Part shown: positions 1 to 6,308 of the stretch, piece after piece
How the letters are laid out: each line of letters opens with the position of its first letter
Position numbering within the stretch: the stretch's first letter is position 1
From: Candidatus Bathyarchaeota archaeon
GTDB taxonomy: Archaea > Thermoproteota > Bathyarchaeia > TCS64
Length of the DNA: 8,780 nt
NCBI GenBank assembly: GCA_016867505.1
Contig: VGJH01000037.1
Coordinates: forward strand, 1-8,780
Direction of reading: 5' to 3'
Notes under the pieces: generated by a model
What the model was told of the DNA's origin: nothing
Databases searched by the model: none
The model's input: only the letters and a program-made list of their open reading frames with translations
Program-made: the position numbers and the translations under genes

Positions 1-476
1 GCATACGCTTCCATTGCGAGCTTAGTATTTCGTTTTACTCCCGGGTTGGCATCAAACCAGTTATTCTTCTGCGCTTCTTTTGAACTATGGAAAACCACCT
101 CTTCATAAGTGCCTGGGGCTCTATGAATAATACCTCCTTTTTGTTCCATTTCAACTATTCTTTGAGTATGATAATGTTCTGGAATGTATATGTGTGGAGT
201 AATATCAAATATTTTTGATACATGGACAAAAGCTGCCCCAAAGTTTCCACAGGAACCTAAAACTATTTCTTTGTAACCTAACTCTTTTGCCTTTTTTAGA
301 CAAATGTATGCTGCCCTGTCTTTCATGGTTCCCGTTGGGTTTCCGCCTTCGAATTTTAAGAAAATATTGTTATAAACGAGCAATTTTTCAAGGTTACGTG
401 AATGTGTTAAAATTGTATCACCTATGCCGTTTAATATTAATTCATTTTGCAATCTATTCGTCAAGATTTGATTCAA
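1..476 (-). CDS. PLP-dependent enzyme, threonine synthase/cysteine synthase group (fold type II), C-terminus off the left edge
   Basis: Seen: 158 codons run without a stop from a TTG at 476 to the window edge. The N-terminus has a G-D-T-I-L segment (about residues 19-23), where this superfamily has GNTPL. It is followed by a stretch ending in NPTGTMKDRAA, whose lysine (about residue 52) is the expected PLP Schiff-base lysine. A GSCGNFGAA loop (about 74-82) matches the SSGNxGxA loop that binds substrate carboxylate and PLP. Known: these enzymes do beta- or gamma-replacement, elimination or racemisation on amino acids (threonine synthase, cysteine synthase, serine racemase, diaminopropionate synthase). 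No zinc-ribbon N-terminal domain of the kind found in many archaeal threonine synthases is present, so a role other than housekeeping ThrC is possible. No in-frame ATG occurs before the active-site lysine. TTG at 476, 464 or 452 are the options, and none has a convincing SD. It is divergent from the PP-loop gene. Family placement is secure; substrate is unknown. Confidence 0.85.
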   Translation of the reverse strand, partial: MNQILTNRLQNELILNGIGDTILTHSRNLEKLLVYNNIFLKFEGGNPTGTMKDRAAYICLKKAKELGYKEIVLGSCGNFGAAFVHVSKIFDITPHIYIPEHYHTQRIVEMEQKGGIIHRAPGTYEEVVFHSSKEAQKNNWFDANPGVKRNTKLAMEAY

Positions 477-496
477 ACCAAATGATAAACTCTATT

Positions 497-510
497 AGGT
501 ACCTTTAAGG
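497..510. promoter_or_regulatory. Overlapping palindromes in the divergent promoter region; possible operator or plus-strand TATA
   Basis: The segment holds a perfect 8-base palindrome, AGGTACCT (497-504), overlapping CCTTTAAGG (502-510), which is symmetrical around its central base. TTTAAG within it sits about 43 bases before the GTG of the PP-loop gene. As a TATA element it would give a leader of about 18 bases. The site lies near the predicted start of the leftward transcript, so a regulator here could affect both directions. The whole divergent region is only 477-549. Short palindromes can arise by chance in AT-rich DNA. Confidence 0.25.
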
Positions 511-524
511 ATTATCGCATCCGG

Positions 525-531
525 ATATAAA
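525..531 (-). promoter_or_regulatory. TATA-like box for the leftward PLP enzyme gene
   Basis: The minus strand reads TTTATAT here, a good archaeal TATA-box match. A start site about 25 bases downstream would fall near 502, giving a leader of roughly 26 bases before the TTG at 476. This is inferred from motif and spacing only. Confidence 0.35.
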
Positions 532-549
532 TCCACAAGGTATCACTAA

Positions 550-1908
550 GTGTCTAGCCTCTCAATTGAAGCCAGACAAACGGATTCTGGTTTTGAGATA
601 AATCTCCGTGGGTCTAGGTATGTTGTAAAGTATCCTAATGGTTTTTGGAAGAATTACCCCCAAGAAGCAAAGGATGTACTGTATGATAACCTAGTTTATG
701 CAGAGACAATTCATCTCCCTCTTACACTAAGAAAGAAAGAGATTAAGTATAATACTTCAGCTCCATACTTCCAAAGCCAATTTTTCCAAAACTTGATTAT
801 GGATCTTCCAAGCTGCGCTGATGTAGATGGTACGAAAACTTCTGACCTCATAAAAGACTTCATGAATTTGAATGTTAAATTCAAGGATTATGATGTTAAG
901 ATCCCATCTAATTCACAGCCAAGCCGTGATGACAGCAGTGTCGTTGCTTTAAGTTTTGGTAAGGATAGTCTACTAACTTGGGCAGTATGTAAAGAGATTG
1001 GATTAAATCCTCAGATAACATACATCGTTGAACCCCTTCTACTCTATGAAGAAAAACACAAAGACTTATTAGCTAAAGACTTTGAAAAGGAATTTAAAGT
1101 AAAATTACATAAAATAATTCATACAACAGGTCATCTACGTGATGGTATCAGGTTAGGTGTTGGAAAAACAGAGCTTGGATGGGGACTTCAAAATACTGAG
1201 TATGCTATGATGATTCTGCCCATAGCTAAAATGTTTGAATCAAAATACATTCTCTTCGGTAATGAACAAAGCTGTGGGGAATACTATTATGATAGGGAAG
1301 GATTCATCTGTTATCCTGCATTTGATCAAAGTCATAAATGGACAATAAATATTGATTTGATTACGAGACGTCTAACAAATGATGGAGTTAGAACAATTAG
1401 CGTAATTGAGCCATTGAATGACATTGCTGTGGTTTATGCACTTTATAAAAGATATCCTGAAGTAGCAAAATATCATATGAGTTGCTTTGTTGAGACCGAA
1501 GCAGGGAGAGACACTAGATGGTGCATGAACTGTAGTGTATGCAGTAAAATGTACCTTTTAATAAGAGCCTGTGGCTTCGATCCAGCTTCTGTTGGAATTA
1601 ATAGGAACATGCTTACCGAAGACTGCAAAGATTATTTCAGTTTGTTTGGTGGATCAAGCATAAACACCTACGCTTTAACTGGAAGAGGCCGTGATGAGCA
1701 GCTCTTCGCATTTTATTTAGCATGGAAAAACGGTGACAAGAGTCCATTAGTTCAAGAATTCGCTCAACGATTCCTAGATGAAGCGAAAGGTAGAGAAGAT
1801 GAACTCTATAAAACCTTCTTCAGCATTCATGAAGCAATAACCATGCCTAAAAATATTAACAATAAAGTAATCAGCATTTATAAGGAGGTCTTATCGGACG
1901 TCCCTTAA
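550..1908 (+). CDS. PP-loop ATP pyrophosphatase with Cys4 zinc motif (QueC-like core, possibly MurL-related)
   Basis: Seen: 452 residues from a GTG start. An in-frame TAA immediately precedes the GTG, so it cannot extend upstream, and a weak SD (AAGGT, 537-541) lies 8 bases before it. Residues 1-130 form a domain I do not recognise. SFGKDS at 135-140 is the SxGxDS PP-loop of N-type ATP pyrophosphatases, which bind ATP and release PPi after adenylating a substrate. FGNEQS follows at 246-251. Cys312, Cys325, Cys328 and Cys331 form a C-x12-C-x2-C-x2-C cluster like the zinc site of QueC (7-cyano-7-deazaguanine synthase). Residues 340-452 are a helical tail. QueC is normally only about 220-240 residues, so this is not a plain QueC. 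Length, the N-terminal extension and the HLPL segment near residue 55 recall MurL, the ATP-dependent epimerase of the terminal L-Glu of UDP-MurNAc-L-Ala-L-Glu. That is from memory and unverified. It probably adenylates a carboxylate. It is first of three co-directional genes and is predicted cytosolic. Confidence 0.8.
   Translation: MSSLSIEARQTDSGFEINLRGSRYVVKYPNGFWKNYPQEAKDVLYDNLVYAETIHLPLTLRKKEIKYNTSAPYFQSQFFQNLIMDLPSCADVDGTKTSDLIKDFMNLNVKFKDYDVKIPSNSQPSRDDSSVVALSFGKDSLLTWAVCKEIGLNPQITYIVEPLLLYEEKHKDLLAKDFEKEFKVKLHKIIHTTGHLRDGIRLGVGKTELGWGLQNTEYAMMILPIAKMFESKYILFGNEQSCGEYYYDREGFICYPAFDQSHKWTINIDLITRRLTNDGVRTISVIEPLNDIAVVYALYKRYPEVAKYHMSCFVETEAGRDTRWCMNCSVCSKMYLLIRACGFDPASVGINRNMLTEDCKDYFSLFGGSSINTYALTGRGRDEQLFAFYLAWKNGDKSPLVQEFAQRFLDEAKGREDELYKTFFSIHEAITMPKNINNKVISIYKEVLSDVP
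1882..1890 (+). promoter_or_regulatory. Strong Shine-Dalgarno for the ATP-grasp gene
   Basis: AAGGAGGTC near the 3' end of the PP-loop gene contains AGGAGGT, a 7-base match to the anti-SD at the 16S 3' end. Eight bases separate it from an in-frame ACG at 1898. No ATG, GTG or TTG lies at usable spacing in any frame. Its strength and placement argue that translation of the ATP-grasp protein begins here and not at the TTG at 2078. Confidence 0.6.
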
Positions 1909-2920
1909 AAAAAATAAGAAAATCCAAGTAGCTTTTGTTTGTAATACTCGCAAAGATGAAGGCGAGTTTCAAGTAGAATACGAGCCTGAACATACGATTA
2001 AACTCGTAAAACATGGGATAGAGGCAGCAGGGTGGGAGTACATCCACATCGAAGCAGATGAAACATGTTATGAAAACTTGAAAAAAATTAAGCCTACCAT
2101 TGTTTTTAATAGAGCTGAGGGCGTCAGAGGTGAAAGCAGAGAAAGTCATATACCTGCATTCTGTGAAATGCTTGGAATTCCCTATGTAGGAGCAGGTATA
2201 ATGTCAACTGCAATATGTTTAGATAAGCCTACAACAAAAAAAATATTAGAATTCCATGGAGTAAAAACCGCATCATTCATGGTATTTCTTACTGTTAAGG
2301 ATGAAATTGATTCTAAGTTAAAGTATCCTCTAATTTTGAAGCCAAGCCATGAAGGCTCTAGTATGGGAATTAATGAAGATAATGTAGTTCAAAATGAAAA
2401 AGCTCTTAGAAAGAAGCTTGCTGAAATGATTGAAGTTTACAATCAGCCAATTCTAGCTGAAGAGTTCATTGATGGTAGAGAGTTCAGTGTTGGCTTTTAT
2501 GGTAACTTTGGTAAAGATGAAAAACCGGTGGTGTTACCCATCTTTGAAGTCGATTTCAGTAAATTTGATCCAAAATTAGGCAAAGTCTTAGGACAGAGAG
2601 CAAAAACAATCTATGATACGTCAGATAATTATTTGTGCCCTGCAAAGGTTTCTAAAAAATTAAAAAATGAAATAGTTGAAACAACTTTGAGAGTAGCAAA
2701 AATTTTAGAGAGCAGAGATTGGGGTAGAGTAGATTATAGGTATAATGAGAAAGGTGAACTCGTTTTTCTAGAAATTAATCCGTTACCTGGAATAGATTTT
2801 GATGCTGCTGAAGACGACTACAGTTTCTATCCCTATATGTGGATGAAGGCAAATTATAGTTTCGATGATATGATTAAACTAATTATTAGCGCAGGACTTA
2901 AGCGTAACAAAATTATATAA
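1898..2920 (+). CDS. D-Ala-D-Ala-ligase-like ATP-grasp ligase, apparent ACG start
   Basis: Known role of the fold: ATP-dependent ligation of a carboxylate, via an acyl phosphate, to an amine; the archetype is Ddl. Seen, numbering from ACG 1898 (340 residues): an N-terminal Rossmann-like strand around residues 9-16 and an IEAD segment near 50; VFNRAEG near 68-75; LGIPYVGAG and a following DKPTTKK segment typical of Ddl-like ligases; the ATP-binding KPSHEGSSMGI at 148-158; EEFIDGREFSVG at 178-189; and the metal-binding RVDY (277-280) and EINPLPG (292-298). Starting at the first conventional start, TTG 2078, would give 280 residues and delete the first strands of the N-domain, and it has no SD. 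The frame is open back to 1871 with family-like sequence from about 1916, so the longer form is favoured. The start overlaps the PP-loop gene by 11 bases, implying coupling. VFNxAEG is typical of a Ddl-like ligase group not limited to peptidoglycan synthesis. The substrate is unknown. Confidence 0.8.
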   Translation, partial: TSLKKNKKIQVAFVCNTRKDEGEFQVEYEPEHTIKLVKHGIEAAGWEYIHIEADETCYENLKKIKPTIVFNRAEGVRGESRESHIPAFCEMLGIPYVGAGIMSTAICLDKPTTKKILEFHGVKTASFMVFLTVKDEIDSKLKYPLILKPSHEGSSMGINEDNVVQNEKALRKKLAEMIEVYNQPILAEEFIDGREFSVGFYGNFGKDEKPVVLPIFEVDFSKFDPKLGKVLGQRAKTIYDTSDNYLCPAKVSKKLKNEIVETTLRVAKILESRDWGRVDYRYNEKGELVFLEINPLPGIDFDAAEDDYSFYPYMWMKANYSFDDMIKLIISAGLKRNKII

Positions 2921-2926
2921 TATATT

Positions 2927-3541
2927 ATGTCATCTGAAGAGCCTCCCTTTTTGGAAGAAGCACAAAGGACAGCTGAAGCAAAATTATCACGTGTACTGGA
3001 GTCACCCTGCAAAATTTCTATACATTTACATTTAGATGATAAACTCTTCAGAATAATTAATGAAGTAGAATTACAGATGTTCCGAGAAGAATTAAGGTAT
3101 ACTAGAGAGGAATTAGTTTCTAGGGTAAACTTGAAGGGGTTCATATTTTTTATTGCTACAGTTAATGACAAACCCATATCATTGCTTTTTGGGTATAATG
3201 ATCCCGCAATACAGAATGGTTTCTATTTGGACACTTTAGCAAGCGTCCTTGAAGGAAAAGGAGTTGGTAGCACTCTAGTAGCTCTATCAATGATTTACTG
3301 TTATGAAGCAGGCTATAATCTTCTCTCCTTAAACACAGAGGAGTTGGATGAGAAAAAGCGTCCCTTAAGGAAATTTTACGAGAGTATAGGCTTCCAGTAT
3401 CTATATACTGATCCCAATGATGGTGATCTTTTAAGAATTCAAATAACACCTGATCGAATTATTCCAATTTATAAAAAATTCATTGCTGCAGCTCCCAGTC
3501 AGAGTCAGCAAACACCTTCATCTAATCAATCAATTACTTAA
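2927..3541 (+). CDS. GNAT-family N-acetyltransferase
   Basis: Seen: 204 residues from an ATG only 6 bases after the ATP-grasp stop, so it is probably co-transcribed. There is no clear SD, and the sequence just upstream is AT-only. The N-terminal 30 residues are acidic and look helical. The acetyl-CoA-binding motif A is visible as a strand (YLDTLASVL) followed by EGKGVGS (109-115), fitting the Q/RxxGxG/A pyrophosphate loop, then a helix. KFYESIGF (149-156) is the motif B region, near the usual GNAT tyrosine. The tail from about residue 187 (AAAPSQSQQTPSSNQSIT) is Ser/Gln/Pro-rich and probably disordered. Known: GNATs move the acetyl group of acetyl-CoA to an amine. Inference: it could cap or protect an amino group of the product or intermediate made by the two upstream enzymes, or detoxify it. 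Nothing in the sequence identifies the acceptor. Confidence 0.85.
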   Translation: MSSEEPPFLEEAQRTAEAKLSRVLESPCKISIHLHLDDKLFRIINEVELQMFREELRYTREELVSRVNLKGFIFFIATVNDKPISLLFGYNDPAIQNGFYLDTLASVLEGKGVGSTLVALSMIYCYEAGYNLLSLNTEELDEKKRPLRKFYESIGFQYLYTDPNDGDLLRIQITPDRIIPIYKKFIAAAPSQSQQTPSSNQSIT

Positions 3542-3546
3542 TAACT

Positions 3547-3553
3547 AAAAAAA
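3547..3553 (-). terminator. Oligo-T termination signal after leuB
   Basis: Read on the minus strand, seven consecutive T residues directly follow the leuB stop codon. Archaeal RNA polymerase commonly terminates at such U-tracts without a hairpin. No strong stem-loop is evident. It lies in the 12-base gap to the convergent acetyltransferase stop. Confidence 0.5.
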
Positions 3554-4555
3554 TTATATTGTATTAATCACTGCTTGTGCCATCTGGTCTGTTGAGGCTT
3601 TTCCTCCGAGATCTGGGGTAACTACTTTTCCTTCTTTAAGGACTTCCATCACTGCATTCTCTAATTTTTTTGCTGCTTCCTTTTCTCCAAGCCAATCAAG
3701 CATCATAGCAGCTGATAGTATTGTTGCTGTTGGATTTGCAATGTTTTTTCCTGTAATATCAGGCGCTGAGCCATGAACTGGCTCAAAAATTGAAATTTTA
3801 TCGCCAATGTTACCACTTGGAGCCATGCCTAATCCTCCTACAAGACCCGCAGCTTCATCAGATAAGATATCTCCAAACATGTTAGTTGTTACTATGATGT
3901 CAAAACTTTCGGGAGATAATATGAGTTTCATTGCACAAGCATCCACTATTGCTTCATCGTACTTGATTTCAGGGTATTCAGAAGCAATTTTCCTTGTTGC
4001 TTCAAGGAAGACATTATCGGTTAAATCTAAGACATTTGCTTTATGAACTGCAGTAACTTTTTTGCGTTTATTTTTTTTACCCCATTCAAATGCGTATCTA
4101 GCTATTCTTTCAGATGCTTCTTTAGTAATTATCCGTAAATTTACTCCCCAACCATCGCCTTGGTATCCAACCATTTTGTATAGGCATTCCGTGTTTTCTC
4201 TAAAAATCATTAAATCCAGATTTGGTTTGAATGCTTTAACTCCTGGATAGGCTTTTGCTGGACGTAAATTGGCATAGCAATTATACATTTGTCGTAGAGG
4301 TAAAATCACTTCCTTTGCAGTGTTACCCACAGCTACAAACAAAGTTGCATCTGCTTCTTTAACTCCCTGAATTGTTTCAGGTGGAAGTGCTACTCCTGTT
4401 TTTGCTTTATATTCATCACCTGCATTATATTCTTTGAAATCGAGAGTGAATGTACCAATTTTCTTTGTTAACGCATTTAATACGTTTTGAGTAGCCTTCA
4501 TACATTCTGGGCCAATACCATCACCTGGTATTGATGCAATTTTATAATGTTTCAT
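3554..4555 (-). CDS. leuB: 3-isopropylmalate dehydrogenase
   Basis: Oxidatively decarboxylates 3-isopropylmalate to 2-oxoisocaproate with NAD+, the last dedicated step before transamination to leucine. Seen (333 residues from ATG 4555): N-terminal GDGIGPE (11-17); the arginine-rich substrate site with LRQ (87-89), NLRP (96-99) and FRENTE (118-123); catalytic Lys172 in HKANVL; the metal aspartates Asp205, Asp229 and Asp233 in NMFGDILSDE; and the NAD-site FEPVHGSAPDITGKNIANP from residue 257. Start choice: a TTG lies two codons upstream, but the ATG at 4555 has GGTGAT 5 bases before it and forms a TAATG overlap with leuD. The RENTE signature is shared by archaeal isopropylmalate, homoisocitrate and isocitrate dehydrogenases. 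LeuB is assigned because leuA, leuC and leuD precede it in one operon. Homoisocitrate dehydrogenase is the main alternative. Confidence 0.9.
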   Translation of the reverse strand: MKHYKIASIPGDGIGPECMKATQNVLNALTKKIGTFTLDFKEYNAGDEYKAKTGVALPPETIQGVKEADATLFVAVGNTAKEVILPLRQMYNCYANLRPAKAYPGVKAFKPNLDLMIFRENTECLYKMVGYQGDGWGVNLRIITKEASERIARYAFEWGKKNKRKKVTAVHKANVLDLTDNVFLEATRKIASEYPEIKYDEAIVDACAMKLILSPESFDIIVTTNMFGDILSDEAAGLVGGLGMAPSGNIGDKISIFEPVHGSAPDITGKNIANPTATILSAAMMLDWLGEKEAAKKLENAVMEVLKEGKVVTPDLGGKASTDQMAQAVINTI

Positions 4556-5049
4556 TACCAATCACCAACTTTCTTTAAATAAGGTACTATGCCACCTGAA
4601 TTTAATACCTCTAGCATAAACTCTGGTAGAGGAATAAATTCAATTCTTTCTCCTGTTGTTTTATTTAGTATGATGCCTTCTGTTAAATTTACTTCAATTA
4701 GGTCTGCTTCTTTTACTTTAAGTGTTATTTCAGGGCATTCTAATGCTAGGAGTCCAATGTTGATGGCATTACGATAAAAGATACGAGCATAACTCTCTGC
4801 AATTACACATCCCACTCCTGCATATTTCAAAGCTAAAGGTGCATGCTCTCTACTTGATCCACAACCGAAATTGTTTCCCCCAACAATAATGTCGTTTTTC
4901 TTTATTTCTTTAACAAATTTGGGGTCTATGCCTTCCATCGCATGCTTTGCCATCTCCTGAGGATCGGTTAACTCCATGTATCTACCTGGAATAATGTTGT
5001 CAGTGTTAATATCGTCACCATACTTCCATACATTTCCCACAATTTTCAT
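4555..5049 (-). CDS. leuD: 3-isopropylmalate dehydratase, small subunit
   Basis: Small (swivelling) subunit that pairs with LeuC to isomerise 2-isopropylmalate to 3-isopropylmalate through isopropylmaleate. Seen: 164 residues, the short archaeal-type length. It has [15 protein letters not shown] at the N-terminus and the [15 protein letters not shown] signature (57-71), which holds the substrate-binding Ser-Ser-Arg. YRNAINIGL (92-100) follows. The loop after RYM (ELTDPQEM) is the region known to set substrate choice between isopropylmalate and homoaconitate in this family. I cannot assign specificity from it by eye. ATG at 5049 lies 2 bases after the leuC stop, with GGGAG (5058-5062) 8 bases upstream. 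The stop shares one base with the leuB ATG (TAATG). Confidence 0.92.
   Translation of the reverse strand: MKIVGNVWKYGDDINTDNIIPGRYMELTDPQEMAKHAMEGIDPKFVKEIKKNDIIVGGNNFGCGSSREHAPLALKYAGVGCVIAESYARIFYRNAINIGLLALECPEITLKVKEADLIEVNLTEGIILNKTTGERIEFIPLPEFMLEVLNSGGIVPYLKKVGDW
4561..4566 (-). promoter_or_regulatory. Ribosome binding site deciding the leuB start
   Basis: GGTGAT on the minus strand, inside the last codons of leuD, lies 5 bases before the ATG at 4555. This favours that ATG over the TTG at 4561, which would overlap the site. Confidence 0.6.
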
Positions 5050-5051
5050 TA

Positions 5052-6308
5052 CTATATCTCCCTTGGGTCAGATATTTTTCCTGTAAGTGCTGAAACAGCT
5101 GCTACATATGGGGAACATAAATAGACTTCCGAATCTAGTGAACCTTGTCTTCCTCTAAAATTACGATTTGATGTTGTTAACCCCACTTCACCCGGGGCTA
5201 ATATTCCAATTGAACCCCCGAAGCATGTTGCACAACTGGGGTTGCTTATTATTGCTCCTGCATCACTTAGGTCACTGATTATACCTTTCCTCAAAGCTTC
5301 TTTGAATATTGTTTTCGATGCTGGCACTACAATCATTCTGACTTCTTTATGGATTTTATGTCCCTTAATTACGCTGTTAACCTGTTCTAAATCTTCTAAA
5401 CGTCCATTAGTGCAGCTGCCAACAAAAATTTGATTTACTTTAACATCTTTAAGATTGCTTACTGGTTTCACGTTATCCACATTATGAGGGCAAGCAATTT
5501 GTGGTTCAAGGTCATCAACCTGTAATTTCAAAATTTTTTTATATTTTGCATCTTCATCAGCCATTACTGGTTGATAGACTCCGCTTGTTTTTGATTTAAG
5601 CCAAGCATAGGTCTTATCATCCGGCTCCACTAATCCTGATTTTGCTCCCATTTCAATAGCCATGTTACATAGAGTCATTCTACCTGAAACACTCATATCC
5701 CTAATAGTTTCACCTGTAAACTCAAGTGACATGTAAGTGGCTCCCGAGACCCCAATTTTTTGAGCTATCATTAAGATTATGTCTTTTGGAGTAACTTTCT
5801 CTTTTAATTTCCCAGTTATTTCAATTTTTATGCTTTCAGGGATTTTAAACCAGTTTTTACCAAAGGCAAGAGCAACCCCAGCGTCGGTACTCCCTACACC
5901 AGTGGCGAAGCAACCAAATGCTCCATATGTACATGTGTGACTATCTGCTCCAACTATTACTATTCCTGGTTTTACATGACCTTTCTCAGGTATTAGTTGA
6001 TGGCATACGCCTTCACCAACATCGTAGAGATGCCTAATATTTTGATCTTTTGCGAATGCACGTAACTCTTTATGGACTTTCGCTGCTTGAATAGTGCATG
6101 CTGGGGCAAAATGATCGTTAACGATTACTACTTTTTCTGGATCCCATACTTTTGATTTTCCTAAATCTTTCAAAGCCTGAGTAGCTAAAACTCCGGTTGC
6201 ATCGTTAATCATAACTAAATCTACTTTCGCTTTAACGATCTCCCCAGCTTTTGCATCCTGTAAACCTGCTGCATGTGAAAGTATTTTCTCAGAAATGGTG
6301 TAACCCAT
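5052..6308 (-). CDS. leuC: 3-isopropylmalate dehydratase, large subunit
   Basis: Aconitase-superfamily [4Fe-4S] subunit. With LeuD it converts 2-isopropylmalate to 3-isopropylmalate in the cytosol. Seen: 418 residues, the usual length of the archaeal/short LeuC-HacA type. The three cluster cysteines are Cys299 in VGSCTNGR and Cys359 and Cys362 in NPSCATCFGG. GADSHTCTYGAFG (120-132) and NRNFRGRQG (381-389) are conserved active-site segments of the family. The start is ATG 6308, which overlaps the leuA stop by one base (TAATG), suggesting re-initiation by terminating ribosomes. The same family includes homoaconitase large subunits. The leucine assignment rests on the operon context. Confidence 0.93.
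   Translation of the reverse strand: MGYTISEKILSHAAGLQDAKAGEIVKAKVDLVMINDATGVLATQALKDLGKSKVWDPEKVVIVNDHFAPACTIQAAKVHKELRAFAKDQNIRHLYDVGEGVCHQLIPEKGHVKPGIVIVGADSHTCTYGAFGCFATGVGSTDAGVALAFGKNWFKIPESIKIEITGKLKEKVTPKDIILMIAQKIGVSGATYMSLEFTGETIRDMSVSGRMTLCNMAIEMGAKSGLVEPDDKTYAWLKSKTSGVYQPVMADEDAKYKKILKLQVDDLEPQIACPHNVDNVKPVSNLKDVKVNQIFVGSCTNGRLEDLEQVNSVIKGHKIHKEVRMIVVPASKTIFKEALRKGIISDLSDAGAIISNPSCATCFGGSIGILAPGEVGLTTSNRNFRGRQGSLDSEVYLCSPYVAAVSALTGKISDPREI

Noticed and set aside
215..508. Plus-strand open frame opposite the PLP enzyme gene.
   Set aside because: The minus-strand frame has unmistakable PLP-enzyme motifs. The plus frame shows no family motif and is an antisense shadow.
1898..2920. 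ATP-grasp gene as LysX/ArgX, partner of LysW in lysine or arginine synthesis.
   Set aside because: The KPSHEGSSMGI, RVDY and EINPLPG motifs and the VFNxAEG segment are Ddl-like, and no LysW-like acidic carrier gene is present in the window.
3538..3567. TTAATA/TATTAA inverted pair around the convergent stops as a hairpin terminator.
   Set aside because: Arms are six A/T pairs with an 18-base loop, which is too weak to be a meaningful stem. The T7 tract alone explains termination.
3554..4555. Dehydrogenase as isocitrate dehydrogenase.
   Set aside because: At 333 residues it is shorter than typical prokaryotic isocitrate dehydrogenase (about 400 or more), and it is embedded in leuACD. Homoisocitrate dehydrogenase remains a minor alternative.
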